Of a DNA stretch of 64,000 nt, positions 12,137 through 22,810 are shown one piece after another. The stretch covers positions 40,632 through 104,631 of the forward strand of contig JAJEKV010000058.1 in the NCBI GenBank assembly GCA_021234155.1. Reading direction: 5' to 3'. Source of the stretch: Isoetes taiwanensis. Taxonomy: Eukaryota > Streptophyta > Lycopodiopsida > Isoetales > Isoetaceae. Both the position numbers and the translations under genes were made by a program. Position 1 is the first letter of the stretch. Every line of letters starts with the position of its first letter. Under the pieces are notes generated by a model. The model was not told the origin of the DNA and made no database searches. It was given only the letters and a program-made list of their open reading frames with translations.

Positions 12137-12676
12137 ATCCAACTCATGATTGTAGCACAGACAAGAATTAGTTTATGCTTCTCACATTCCTTATAAAGCA
12201 TTGTTTTCTCTACTGAAACCCATCCCTTAAACACAAAGTTAATACATTGATGATACTGTTTGTAGACCAAATCAACAACAATAATAATTAGAAAAGCATC
12301 ATGTCCACTTTTGCAAGCATTAACATGTGTTAAGTTGCACTCACGTGATGTCATTATTAGGGGGGCTCATTGTTGTCTCGAGAGGAGTTTTTGCCAGGTT
12401 CCATGAGGAAATCGACCAAAATTGTGGATGCTCCCTTGAAGTACTCATACACATGGGATCATCTTGAGGAACATAAGCTCACCATAAAGATGCGTGTACT
12501 GAACAATAATTACTAAAGAAAACTGAAAGTTGCACATATGGACGTTAAAGGCTGATCAAAAACACATTCCAGAACATTAGCCCGGCAACGCCGGGCACCC
12601 GTTTACTAGTTCTCTATTATGTTGTAATTCTTTTGATGCAATAGCAAAGGACTATACTCTTCTCACCAAGTCCAAG

Positions 12677-12765
12677 ATTGCACAAGAAGGATCCCATTGT
12701 CCTTATTGTTATTCTAATGTGCACAAGAAGCATCCCATTGTCCCCATTGTTATTCTAATGTGTTG
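12677..12765. repeat. 45-bp-period tandem duplication
   Basis: Two copies of a unit containing gcacaagaag, atcccattgtcc and attgttattctaatgtg lie side by side just right of H1. Confidence 0.8.
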
Positions 12766-13242
12766 AATATATGATAAAAGACTGCAATGTACCTCTTAGT
12801 TACATGCCTTAAGTAATGTTGGAGCTATATACTTACATCTGGTAAAATTTTGACCTGCAGATCGTGAAAAACATTGTCTATATATGGCATTAAGTTCCAT
12901 AATTGAAAGAGTATGGAATTGCCTAGATCCAATAGCAAGGTGCATGTTTAAATTGAGAAAGCATGAAGAGAGGCCAAGGTCAGCATATATGCTGAGCAAA
13001 GTAGATGAATTTCAGATCTAGGATCTTTTGGTTTACGTAACAATTGATTGTTTCGAAGTTCTCTAATTCCTTTCATGTTGAATGTCATACAAATAAATAA
13101 GAGTAATGTTGAATGTGAAACATCATTAGAAATGTGATGCTTCTTGGTTTGAACAAATAACATATATTCTTGAATATTAGAAATAACTTTAGAACAAGCG
13201 CACAATGTTTGTAAAGTCAATGCACAATGTTTGTAACGTAGT

Positions 13243-13332
13243 GATCCTACAATGTTCATAAAATTCACATTAGGGAATTATTTTGGCATTACCTTTCCAC
13301 ATAGTGAACCTACAATGTTTATAAAATTCACA
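13243..13332. repeat. 30-bp direct repeats bordering H2
   Basis: A unit with cctacaatgtt and ataaaattcacat occurs at 13243-13272 and 13303-13332. The second copy ends exactly at the A that precedes the H2 5' TC. Confidence 0.8.
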
Positions 13333-14710
13333 TCTTCTTTTTTAAAAAGAGATGGTATTGGGTTGCGTGCAGGAACGCCGCATGTTGCGGCGTTCCCTTC
13401 CCGCTTGCGGCTTTCTTGCGGGATGCTGGTTGCCTACCTTCAATGCCGAAATTTGAATTCCTCTTTGGTCCTTCCTACGAATTTGTTACTCCCTGCGAGT
13501 CTTTTGCTCTCTTATCTGGTGCCTCATATCGATTTTTGCCTCTGATCTTGGCGTCATTTACGTTTGGACACTAAACAAGCATTTCCATTCTGGAGCGCAA
13601 AGATCCAATTCCAGGTCGCAATGGACTTATTTTACAGCATGCATGCATTCTTTTTGTATTTGGGTTGGTTTCATTTTTCAACTACGCTGGTTTTATGGAA
13701 TGCTTACACATGAATGCAGGTTTTTAGTTTAAAAGGGAAGACAAACTTAGAGTTATATTTCAGCTCAAATCATTGGCTGGTTCTATTCGTTAATCTATTC
13801 TATTTATTACTTTGGCTGGTTTTAATCTCAAATCCTAAACCCATCCTTTGTGGACAATCATCCGTATATGGATTTTTATTATATTGAGGAAAACTATCTC
13901 CTTTAGGATCACATTAAATAATTATGCATATACATAGACATGTGAAAAGTCACACGTTAATGCATAGGGTTTACAGTTTTAGGGTCTAAAGTTTAGAATT
14001 GGTTCAAGGATTTATCACATTATTAATCTTGAAGAACTGAAAGGATGCAACATGAATGGAGCATGCAATGCTATTGACCATATCATCATACAAATTTAGG
14101 TTAGGGTTTGGGATGTGTGTTTAGATAGCATAACGTCATCACTATGTATTCAGCATCTTATAGAGATGGAGACAATTTCAATGGTGGGTTTTATGGTAGG
14201 ACCCTTACTCGAGGTAAGTAGTTGACGAGCCCCCTAGGAAGAACTTTCACATCCTGTATAAGAGTCTTCTGGGGGAACCTTCTCCCATGTAATGGTCGAG
14301 GGAAGGAAAATTGCAGTCGTGGTTGGTAGGAACCACATGGCGCAATCACAGGCATACAAATCAAACGTGTTGACATCTTTGGTCGTTTGGCGTACGTCGT
14401 AAGGTACTTTTTAATTTAAGCTAGGCTTGAATAGGTGAAATGTTCCTCCACCCTAATATTAAAAAACAAATGAATAAATAGAATGCGAATGCTAATAGGA
14501 TCTATCACACCTTATAAATGCAATTTTATTGACCAGGCATTAGACTTGCAATCTTCTACAAAACCCTAAAGCAAACCTTAACTGGATGGACTCCATTACA
14601 TCTATGCATTCTATTTCACTCCATGTTGTCAATAGTTCGTACCTATCTCCAGCTAATGCCTGACACTTCATTACATCTATAAACATGAATACATTTAGTG
14701 CTATTGTTGG
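13333..14710 (+). mobile_element. Helitron H2, 5' end clear, 3' end not found
   Basis: The start A|TCTTCTTTTTTAAAAA and the following ggttgcgtgcaggaacgccg match H1. From about 13870 to 14710 the sequence is homologous to the reverse complement of the 3' part of H3 (51620-52570), including the block with cttactcgagg, gtaggaaccacatg and atgaatacatttagtgct. Homology stops about 90 bp short of where the hairpin and CTAG should be, so the terminus was lost, replaced or lies further right. H2 lacks the MITE that H3 carries at the matching place. Confidence 0.65.
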
Positions 14711-15360
14711 TCAAGGATTAAAAGGTTGTGAGTTGTGGTGTAGCTGGTTATATTCTATAATCCTTTTATTTTGCGTAGCTATCAAACCAAGTCCGGCAAA
14801 GCATAATTTGATCGTGAAGAAGCGTAGCAAATCTCACAATAGTAACATGCAACCTCTCGGCCTGTTGACAGATACTTCTACACGTTTCCTTGTTGGGCAC
14901 AACCTCTAGCTAATACAATTTCCCATTTGCTATTTTTTCTCCAAGCACGTCTTATTCCTTGAGAATACTTGTCCCATGTTTGCATGACAGACAAAGTGAA
15001 GTTCATGTTCCAATTCGTGACGCCTATGCATGTGCCCGTCCTACCAGCTTCTAGGCATGTCCATAATACCTAGATGCATGCACAGTTTGTTAAAGAGATT
15101 CTAGCATTGCAAATACATCATGTGCTTATGTATATCGACTCTAACTTTCAAGCATCTCCTATGAATGCTAGAAGATTCGCCTCATGGATTATAGAATTTC
15201 TTGAGATTTTTTGGACTTTCGCCAAATTGGCTATTCTCATTTGACAAATATTCGCCAAAAAAAATTCATATCCTAAGGCTAGGAAAAAATTAGAGACAAC
15301 ACTACTTGGCCATTCCTTCCTGTTTTCTAGAAGCAGCTCCGCACACATTCATGAAGCGTG
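14711..15360. other. no identified gene
   Basis: The block follows the end of the H2/H3 homology. Short ORFs only; a weak CTAG context at 14906 is discussed under rejected items. Confidence 0.4.
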
Positions 15361-15364
15361 CAGA

Positions 15365-15466
15365 TATAAAAGCCTAGAGCTCCTGCCTCAGATCGGGCTA
15401 TTCTGAATATTAGTGTATGGCTGTACTTGATGTTCTGGCAATGATTTATCTGCTCGTCATGTTCCG
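15365..15466 (+). promoter_or_regulatory. TATA box with short first-exon candidate
   Basis: TATAAAAG (15365-15372) is followed 45 bases later by ATG at 15417, opening MAVLDVLAMIYLLVMFR up to a donor ccg|gtaagc at 15467. The layout suits a plant promoter and first coding exon. The exon is phase 2, which does not splice in frame into the DUF300 exon at 15772, so a link between the two is not shown. Confidence 0.4.
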
Positions 15467-15771
15467 GTAAGCGTTTTATCTTTGTTCTTCAATATTTGTA
15501 GTATGGGTGTTTGAGGCCTGCAAATGGGCGATGGGTCCTGATGTAAGCAAGTTCACAGTAATATTTGTTAGATCCATAGATGCTTCTAACCTTCCAACCA
15601 GTTGCCCCTTCACAGTATTAAACATTCACAGTATTCTGATTGCATCGCTCTACATTCATGCATCAGAATAAATGCCTGACGTGAGTACTCTACATCCATA
15701 AATTTTACTCTTGAAGGACTTGATTTATAATGTTTGAATTGAATTTGGAGCTTCTCATCTAATTTCTGAAG

Positions 15772-15902
15772 AGAGCAGCTTTACTGTAGGTCTATCCCTT
15801 CATGCATGGACAGTCATCATTGCAGGTATATTTGTCCTGATCGCCCTCTTGTTTTCATTTCATCTGATGTTTGAACATCTCACCACGTATATGAATCCCG
15901 AG
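15772..15902 (+). pseudogene. DUF300/TMEM184 (LAZ1-like) first-segment exon
   Basis: The frame reads SFTVGLSLHAWTVIIAG, then IFVLIALLFSFHLMFEHL and TTYMNPE before a donor gag|gttaga. A hydrophobic first membrane helix followed by an FEHL..Y..PE motif is the start of the plant DUF300/TMEM184 membrane proteins (organic solute transporter alpha-like; LAZ1 belongs here). The next exon should begin EQKFLIG-like and was not found in the following 2 kb, so only a 5' fragment is visible. It may be a captured or abandoned fragment. The acceptor could be at 15771 or 15789. Confidence 0.65.
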
Positions 15903-16308
15903 GTTAGACATTTGGCGTTTAAAGATTTGCTGTTGCTAAAGCAAATGAAGAGGTATATGAGATTTTCTGTATACAAAGACATCGGCAATGCCACAGATAT
16001 GAAAATTAGTAGATGGTGAGGAATGTTTAAGACTGCATTTTGAATTCGTATCTTAACCAGAATATCTTTTACGCAAAACTTGGATGTTGTTGATCAAACT
16101 TGATCTAATCATGTGTATACAAGTAGAATTTCTAGGAGGCAACTGTTGTAATCACTGTGGACTCAAATCACATTAGAAACTTCCTTTCTTTCCCAAGGTT
16201 GTTAAAAACTACAAATATTTCAAATGGAATGTTTTTTCACAATATATAGCTGCTGTAACCATTATCGCATTTCCTGGTTTATAATGCTCTTATTGGACTT
16301 TTACCCTG

Positions 16309-16560
16309 GTGTGTAATGTTATTGAAGAGGAAGGCGAATGTTTTGAAGAAAAAACGAGCTTCCATTGCCCTGAATGCTGCCCAGTGCTGGCATATATTAT
16401 TGATGTCATTAAAACTTTCACAGATGAAGAAGATAGAGGGAAAACATATGTTTTGTTACCTGGACGCCATAGCCTTGAAGAGCAGGCCAAATTAGGCATC
16501 TCTGCCCCCACTATCGATCATGCTTTTCAAGAGTATTTTGCTGCACATGCTCAGTTATGA
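16309..16560 (+). CDS. hypothetical ORF, possible last exon
   Basis: An 83-codon frame contains a Cys-rich start (CFEEKTSFHCPECCPVLAY), an acidic middle (FTDEEDRGKTYVLLPGRH) and ends EYFAAHAQL. Codon use looks protein-like and the end could be a natural C-terminus. No family is recognised. A CPXCC arrangement could bind metal, but this is only an inference. It may be the last exon of a gene whose earlier parts lie upstream. Confidence 0.35.
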   Translation: MCNVIEEEGECFEEKTSFHCPECCPVLAYIIDVIKTFTDEEDRGKTYVLLPGRHSLEEQAKLGISAPTIDHAFQEYFAAHAQL

Positions 16561-16586
16561 TACTTGAATCTTCTTTGCATTGCAAT

Positions 16587-16607
16587 TTTTTTTTTTTTTT
16601 TTTTTGC
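16587..16607. repeat. poly-T run of about 21
   Basis: A long homopolymer lies 27 bp downstream of the stop of the preceding ORF. It could mark the tail of a minus-strand retroelement, but no retroelement sequence is seen to its right. Confidence 0.7.
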
Positions 16608-16619
16608 TACGATGTATGT

Positions 16620-18020
16620 ATGTATCCATTTAAAGGAATTTCTACTTCTACTTATATTTCTCGTTCGTCATATCCAGGATGCTGGATCTCTTCAGTTGTG
16701 AACAATTATCCCAGTGACCTTTTCATCAGAACGCCTTATACTCAAGCCTCTACTACACATTGCCCCAGGTTTGGAGAGTACTTTCCTAAACTCTTTATCT
16801 TATCATGTATGGCTGGATAATTTTGTAGAAACATCCCACTGGAGCATATAAATTGGATTGCAAAAAAATTCCACTGGTAGATTGATGGCCTGCGGAAATT
16901 ATGCATTTCTCCTTTATCACTATGTAGCATTTTATTTAGTGGATTGTCTGCTATTCCTTTTCTCACTGATCATACATACACTTTTCAATTAAAAAGACAT
17001 GTTTTGTTATCTGGGCTGGATGTCAAACTACACATTTGTGCTTCCACAATAGATCATCCATTGCTGTATAATAGATCATCCGTTGCTGTATTTATAGGCT
17101 TTGAAAAGCATTAGGAATGTTGTTTTGTATGCAGAACCCCATTACATCTTTTTTCAAACATCTAATTGTCATGGAAGGCAGATACTTGGTGATATGAATG
17201 ACAAGTATTTATTAGGATGTGAATTTTGTTACCTTAGATGTGGAGTTCATTTAGTTAAGAGGTGCTTATGGGATAAAGTGAGGCAATTTCGTTGTTTCCA
17301 ATTTCTTCAATTTCCTTGCATTCTTATGGTTTTTATAATTATAATGCAACTCTTTGGTTTGGTCCTAGGGTACATTTCTTTTTAAATTGCTATTTCTCCT
17401 GCCCCATTCTCTTGTGCATTAGGGATGATGGTGCTCTTCTACAAATATGAAGATTTTGTTTGCTGCTCTTCTGGCCTGCTGCAAGCAACAATTGTCAAAT
17501 TAGTTTCACCTTCTTGATCAATCTGAGCAGTCAAAGGTCTATATGTGAACAAAGTGTGTTTCTTAAGTGCTATATATTTCGTAAGTCCTAATACGTCAGC
17601 AGAACCCATAAAAAAGTGGTAGATGCACTCCTAATTTTCAAGCAGATACTTCTCCCGATAACAGAATTGATGTTTGAGCATACTTTTGTCTCTATGAATG
17701 CGTTAAATTTGCATTTGCTCATTCTTTGTTATGCTTGCAACTTAACTATGCAAGCTGCAGCTGCATGTCCATGGAACCTTTATTTCCTTATGTTGTATTT
17801 GGTTCTCAGATCCATGTGCTAATATTCTTTGTTTTATAGGTGGCCGTTGATGCCGTTGACCACATGTTGATTGTTAATTGTCAATTTGCTACATGTTGAG
17901 ATTATAAGTTATCTATGTGAAGATAGGTAGGTTGAGCAAGCAGGAACATCAAAGTGATGTCAGAAATAATTTGGAAGTTACGATGTGGTTGGAAAATAGA
18001 TGCAGTCGCCAATCCGTACC
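16620..18020. other. no identified gene
   Basis: Short ORFs only. A possible exon with tccag acceptor at 16673 and gtttgg donor is present but has stops in the better frames. Nothing else could be supported. Confidence 0.35.
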
Positions 18021-18027
18021 ATAGAAT

Positions 18028-18079
18028 AAATGCCCAATATAAGAATCCAAGGACAAATGCCCAATATAAGAATCCAAGG
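18028..18079. repeat. 27-bp-period tandem duplication
   Basis: The 25-base unit aaatgcccaatataagaatc.. occurs at 18028-18052 and 18055-18079 without mismatch. Confidence 0.9.
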
Positions 18080-18260
18080 CAAGAAGCTGGTTTTTGCCTT
18101 TGCAATGTAATGTTCTTTTATAATGCATACAATTTGCTTGCGCTTGTGTATTCATCATACCAAAGTGGCAGAATTTGCCAATTAGATCCTTTGTTCTTTG
18201 AAGATGAATTTTAATAAGATCTCTTTAATTGCTTCATTTCTAGTTTAATGTCAGGATAGT

Positions 18261-18467
18261 TTGTGTATTGCCAAATACACTATGGCTTTCATGGTGCCCA
18301 AGTGCATTGTATTTGGCTTTGAAATTGCAAACTTTCTTTCGTACATTTTTGCTAGCAGATTTGCATTCGAGTTATTAGGGATTTGTTTGGTTATACAAGG
18401 TACTTGGCCATTGTTATGGCCCCCTTATAAAAGTTTGTTAGAGATCTATTTTCTCCTTTTATCATAG
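18261..18467 (+). other. 68-codon hydrophobic ORF, identical in both copies
   Basis: The frame begins MCIAKYTMAFMVPKCIVFGF and would form two or three membrane-spanning stretches. It matches the ORF at 59518-59724 at every residue. As the surrounding DNA is also nearly identical, this mainly shows a recent duplication. No family is recognised, and no upstream exon or promoter is evident. Confidence 0.25.
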
Positions 18468-19078
18468 AAACGACATAAAACCTACTCATTATTTTGTATT
18501 GCCTTTCAAAGTGGACTCATGACACACATTTGGCCCATGCTCAAATTTTAGCATGCTTGAGCATCACAAAGCGCATTATCTACTTACTTAAAATGTTTTT
18601 GCCATCATGAGCTCGCTGGTGTCCGCATCACAAAGCGCATTATAAGACTGTTTAAAAAGGAAATTTGGCTTTCAACAAAGATGTTGCTTTATCATTTATG
18701 TTGGTAAAGTACGAAATAGAACGCAAATCTTTGTTCTTGCAGTTCTATAGGACCATGTTCTCCCTTATCGTTGTGGGATGAAATTTTCCTTTGCGTTAGT
18801 CACTTTAATGCTCTTCATGAACTTGCCTGCCCGTATTCTTCTTCGGAGAGTAACTGTTTTCAATAATGCTTTTATTGATGGTAAAAAATTTGAGAATGGT
18901 TACAAAGTTATATATCAACAGAGGATCTGTGAAGCAAAATTCATTCCATTGCTTCTATCTTAAGTATGATACAATACGTCAACAAAGTGCAGATGCATCG
19001 ATGACTGGAGAGTCATGTTGACAAATTGTTACTATAATATGAAACGTCCTTAGATTATTTCTAGTGAAGAGAAATGTT

Positions 19079-19100
19079 CGCGGCGGCCTTGGCCGCCGCG
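19079..19100. repeat. GC-only 10-bp inverted repeat
   Basis: CGCGGCGGCC-TT-GGCCGCCGCG is a perfect palindrome with a 2-base spacer in otherwise AT-rich DNA. The matching place in copy 2 (about 60333-60355) reads cctgacccttggccttagg instead. Confidence 0.9.
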
Positions 19101-19111
19101 ATAAATTTCTT

Positions 19112-19377
19112 GTATATATACAATTATATAAGCTGGCCCCTTGTTTATAGACGCCGAAGTGTCGCCGTCTCGACCGTCCAGATTATGAGATCTACGGTCC
19201 AAGTTTAGCCACTTATTTTAATTGTATTTAATTCAATGTGATGAGGTGGCAATGAAAGCAATTAAGCATCATTAATAATATGTTGTTAGGTGGCATAGTG
19301 ATATTGCTTGCTTAAATAATAAAAAGATAAAATTTAATGCCAAATAAATAAATGTGGTATATATACAATTATATAAG
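19112..19377. repeat. 245-bp unit bounded by 21-bp direct repeats
   Basis: gtatatatacaattatataag occurs at 19112-19132 and 19357-19377. The DNA between them holds gacgccgaagtgtcgccgtc, itself nearly palindromic. It separates segments A and B in copy 1 and has no counterpart in copy 2. Confidence 0.7.
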
Positions 19378-19688
19378 TTGCCCCCATTAGCCCAAAACCG
19401 ACCTTCCCTTTGCCACGCGTGTGAAACCGGTTCTAAAAATGCCATTCCGTTAAGAACCCAAGTGCCTATTTTTGCTGACATGGCGAGGGCAACCTGCTTT
19501 TTTTCGGAAGGAACGAAGAACTTCCGAATACCCCAGTTCGAAACTCCATTTGTCTTCTAGTGGGGATCCAGCCGGTGGGATCACCCACTGACGCACTCCT
19601 CCCAGTAACAGAAGTTTGGCGCCAATAAAAATGGAAGCTCCATTTCGTCATTTTTCAAGCCAGGGTCCTCAATTTTCTTGGAGCCACA

Positions 19689-19922
19689 ATGAGAGGAAAT
19701 ACAAGACATTTCGCATACGATGCTGCCCAAATGCCTGGCATCAGACAATTCTCATTAGAGCAGGAGCAATTCAATCAGGTTAGATTTCTGAATTTGTTTG
19801 CACAACTTTTCAATTTTATATGTTTTCAATCCACATTTTCATATTTTGTATACAGAGATCGTTCACTACCTTGCTGCATGAATCTGAAGAGGATTATGTC
19901 TTAGAAACTCAAGAACAGGAAG
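19689..19922 (+). pseudogene. two-exon gene fragment, cut by a LINE piece
   Basis: Exon 1 (19689-19778) runs from an ATG for 30 codons (MRGNTRHFAYDAAQ.. to EQEQFNQ) to a cag|gttaga donor. Exon 2 starts after tatacag at 19856 and reads RSFTTLLHESEEDYVLETQEQ in phase 0, then runs into antisense LINE sequence. The 77-bp intron is plant-like. The protein is not recognised. Copy 2 at 50479-50697 carries the same fragment with frameshifts. The LINE has removed the rest of the gene. Confidence 0.5.
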
Positions 19923-19924
19923 CT

Positions 19925-20420
19925 TTTAGCCATTCGAATTCCATTCCACTTGGCCAAACAGCCTCCACAAAGTCTGGTCCAAGAGCGTCCCAAAACTCCA
20001 CAAAGAATTCAGGAGGGAAGCCATCAGGGCTTGGGGACTTACCAGAAGCCAGAGAGCATAGTATTTTAAATATCTCCTCTTCGCTTGGCTGACGCAGTAG
20101 AGTGTGGTTGTCATCTGCAGTAATCTTATGTGCCCAATCAATCTGGGCCAACCAAAGAGAGATTTGGGATTGATAAGAAGATGGGAGATTGTCTGCTTTG
20201 AATTGAGCCTGAAAGCTGTCCCGAATAAACGCCTTGATAGCCCTAGGATCAGAAAGTATATTTTGACAGTTATCTTTAATTGAAGTAATACTGTTCTCTG
20301 CTAATCTGGCCCCTGCCATTCTAAAGAAGCACTTAGAGTTTTCATGATCTGACTCTGCGTACCACTTTGTTTTAGAACAAACCACTTTGTCACCAATCTT
20401 ATTGGTTTTTCCTTGCACTT
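19925..20420 (-). pseudogene. L1-type LINE ORF2 fragment (linker and RT start)
   Basis: The minus strand encodes ESDHENSKCFFRMAGARLAENSI.. and later SLASGKSPSPDGFPPEFFVEFW, which is the linker and first block (GK.P.PDGFP.EF...FW) of the reverse transcriptase of plant L1-type retrotransposons. The catalytic YADD region, endonuclease and tail are absent, so this is an internal fragment. It is shared with copy 2 (50703-51060), where it has more deletions, so it was present before the duplication. Confidence 0.8.
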
Positions 20421-21410
20421 TTCATTTGCCTCATCCAGATCATATCTCTCATTTATACCATTTGCAGATATCGTTGCAGAATCACAAAACTTAACGCAAG
20501 AACAAACTTAGCTCCTAAATCTGGCCAGCAATTTTTGCCATATAACGACCAAATGCTCTAGCGTTTGCATTTTAGGAGGTCAATTTCGTGAAGACACTCT
20601 ATGATTTGTGAATTCCGGTTTGGTTTTCAATTATTTACCATAGAGGCCGATAGATTTTCATTTTTTACGGTGAAGCCCCATACAAGCGGTCAATTATTTG
20701 CAAGTGTAGCTTTATCTCGCCATGTTTAGCCATCATGCTTCGTGTTTATTTACTATGTAATGCCCAAGTATCCCCACTACACACACCTTCCATCTTTCAG
20801 GGTAGCAAGCACATGTTCCACAACTAGGGCTCTGTGTGAACAAACTTGCACTAATTAAAACAACACCTTTAGAAATCTTTAGATATAGATTCATACACAA
20901 GTTTATTGAACAATCCACTTTTTTTAAGTAGTTAACTATTGCAAGAAAAGCAATATATTGTTTTTCCTTGGAAGCCCATAAAATGGCAATCAATATATTG
21001 CACATTTGCAAAATACAAACGTGTGAAGTGATTCATCATCTAGTGGGTGGATATTTGGAGTAGAACCCAACCCCAAGGTAAACATAGCTATATAAACTCC
21101 TCAAATGTGTCACCAACATCAATGTTCACAACAGATTCTATTGAAACACTCATGTTCGTGTTGTTACGCCTATTGTTTCACTAAGCCATAGGTCACCATT
21201 GTATGCCTTTACATGATACATGGCAAATGCAGTATATGAGGAAGATTAAGAGCTATGCTTTGCAATAGGTTAAGACACCCTAAATAAATGAAAGATTAGG
21301 ATCTTAGACATGAATAATGCCATATCCATTCTATAAAATTGAAATACTTAAACCTCCTAAATTGCATGCTTGCAAATTGATGTCTCAAAGGAAATATTGC
21401 TTCATCTAGA

Positions 21411-22810
21411 CCTGGGCATTTATTTTTGGCCAGAGAGTAGACAGCCTCACGCATCTCTTCAATGGACAACGGTTGTCCGAGTTGTTCCCTTTGCACAGAA
21501 GATACTTTAGATACAACTTTGGAAAGAATTAGCTCTTCAAAGCAATCTTGAAAATTTATGTTTTTCTTCTTGAAGAAATCTTCAAAATGCTTAGAAACAA
21601 ACTCCTTCACCTGTTGTGGGTTCCGGATAATGGATCCATCCTCCACCTGCACTGAGGACAATATGGCTGCTTGTTTCCTCTGCTTTGCAACTCTAAAAAA
21701 GAAACCTGTACATTTGTCACCTTCCTTGATCCATGTCAGTCCTGCTTTAACTTTAGCTTGTTTAATTTTGATTTGTTCTATTCTCTTAATTTTCTCTAGG
21801 ACTATTTTTTCCCTTTCGCCTGAGCCAGTATTAGTTCTTCTAAGCTCTATCAATTCTTTATAGAGTGAATCCAATAGAGCATTTTCCTCGGCCACCTTAT
21901 TACGACCCCACACCTTAGCAAAATTTTTAATTGCTGCTAAAGCCGCAATCATTGCTTCCATTCCCTGTTTATTTCTACTGGCCGTTGTCCAAATCTGCTT
22001 ACATTGATCTTTAAAATCTGTGTCCTTCAGAAATCTAGGGTTCAGTCTGAAGACTGTCTTTAATGGTTTAGAGGTACTAACTCTAGAGGAGCATATAATC
22101 TGCGGATTATGATCTGAAATAGAGTTCTCTAGAAGATTACGACGGTACAGTGACATGTTTTTTTCTTGCAAGACCTGAGAGCTTACATAGCACCTGTCGT
22201 GCCGTGCATATGCCCTGCCATCGCCAATCCACCCATTACACCATGTGAAGCCTGGATCTCCCTGTAGTTCCGTGAATCCCAATTCATTAAGCATGCTCAG
22301 CCATTGTTCCCTTTCAAATCCATGCACAACTTCGGTCCCACCTCCATATCTATCATTACTACTTTCTACCATATTAAAATCCCCAACCATAATCCACCGT
22401 GTATCTCTGTCATAAATTTTCAGTCTGTTCTTCACATTGGCCCATAAGGAAGCTCTTTGCCTGGATTGATTATGTGCATAAATATTTATCACTCCCCACT
22501 TTTTACCATGAGCATACCAAGTAACTATTGCACACCTTCCAAAATTATCTGTATATGTCGATAGAAGTTTCAATTGTTTTCTCCATGCAATAAAAGTTCC
22601 CTTTACTAGAGCGCCACTAGGCGACATGATACCCATATAATCTTTTCCTAGTAAGTTAAGCAGGACCCCAACTTCTTCCTTCTTACATTTATGTTCCTGA
22701 AAACAAACGATATCTGGGGAAATTTTTTTCAACGCTAGAGATAACCTACTGCCTTTGGCCTCAGAGGATTTTACCCCCCTGATATTCCAGCTAAGGATTT
22801 TATATTCCAT
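21411..22810 (-). CDS. LINE ORF2, endonuclease domain intact, RT missing
   Basis: I choose ATG at 22810, which overlaps the ORF1 stop by 11 bases. Reading from there: LSWNIRG (Asn of the active site), CFQEHK (Glu), NIYAHN (Tyr), VGDFNMV (Asp and Asn), RHDRCY (the usual L-D-R position, here HDR) and SISDHNP (Ser-Asp-His) mark an apparently complete apurinic/apyrimidinic-type endonuclease over about residues 1-235, which nicks target DNA to prime reverse transcription. A charged linker with ITRF-like GLTWIKEGDKCTGFFFRVAK follows, then the RT entry SLAKNKCPGLDE. After that point the frame reads into host DNA and stops at 21296. Confidence 0.85.

Larger units (their letters stand above)
6148..12609 (+). 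mobile_element. Helitron H1, complete, 6.46 kb
   Basis: The left end reads A|TCTTCTTTTTTTATTTT at 6148 and matches the 5' ends at 13333 and (minus strand) 58630. The right end carries GCCCGGC-AAC-GCCGGGC (12580-12596), then acccgttta and CTAG (12606-12609) followed by T. Insertion between A and T, 5' TC and a 3' hairpin before CTAG are Helitron hallmarks. Within the first 100 bases GCCGCATG recurs, as in H2 and H3. No Rep/helicase protein is visible, so it is non-autonomous. It carries gene pieces with good splice sites (see entries at 7721, 8558, 10898 and 11146). Confidence 0.8.
18105..19121 (+). repeat. segment A, copy 1 of a dispersed duplication
   Basis: This stretch matches 59362-60384 in the same orientation with very few differences over about 1 kb. 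It contains a 68-codon hydrophobic ORF (18261-18467) that is identical in the other copy. In copy 1 segment A lies left of B and C; in copy 2 it lies right of them. Confidence 0.9.
19378..21415 (+). repeat. segments B and C, copy 1
   Basis: B (19378-20885) matches 50168-51542 and C (20886-21415) matches 58631-59154, same orientation. Copy 2 lacks about 125 bp present in copy 1 (around 19995-20125). The junction 20885/20886 is the uninterrupted empty site of Helitron H3. C ends exactly where the truncated LINE begins. Confidence 0.9.

Noticed and set aside
14893-14909. tgttgggcacaacctCTAG as the missing 3' end of H2
   Set aside because: The spacing to CTAG is similar, but there is no matching left arm for a hairpin, and the next base is C and not T.
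15417-15902. Joining MAVLDVLAMIYLLVMFR directly to the DUF300 exon
   Set aside because: The first exon ends in phase 2, while the DUF300 frame would need a different phase at either candidate acceptor.
18261-18467. The identical 68-codon ORF as proof of selection
   Set aside because: The whole 1-kb segment is nearly identical between copies, so identity of the ORF reflects recent duplication.
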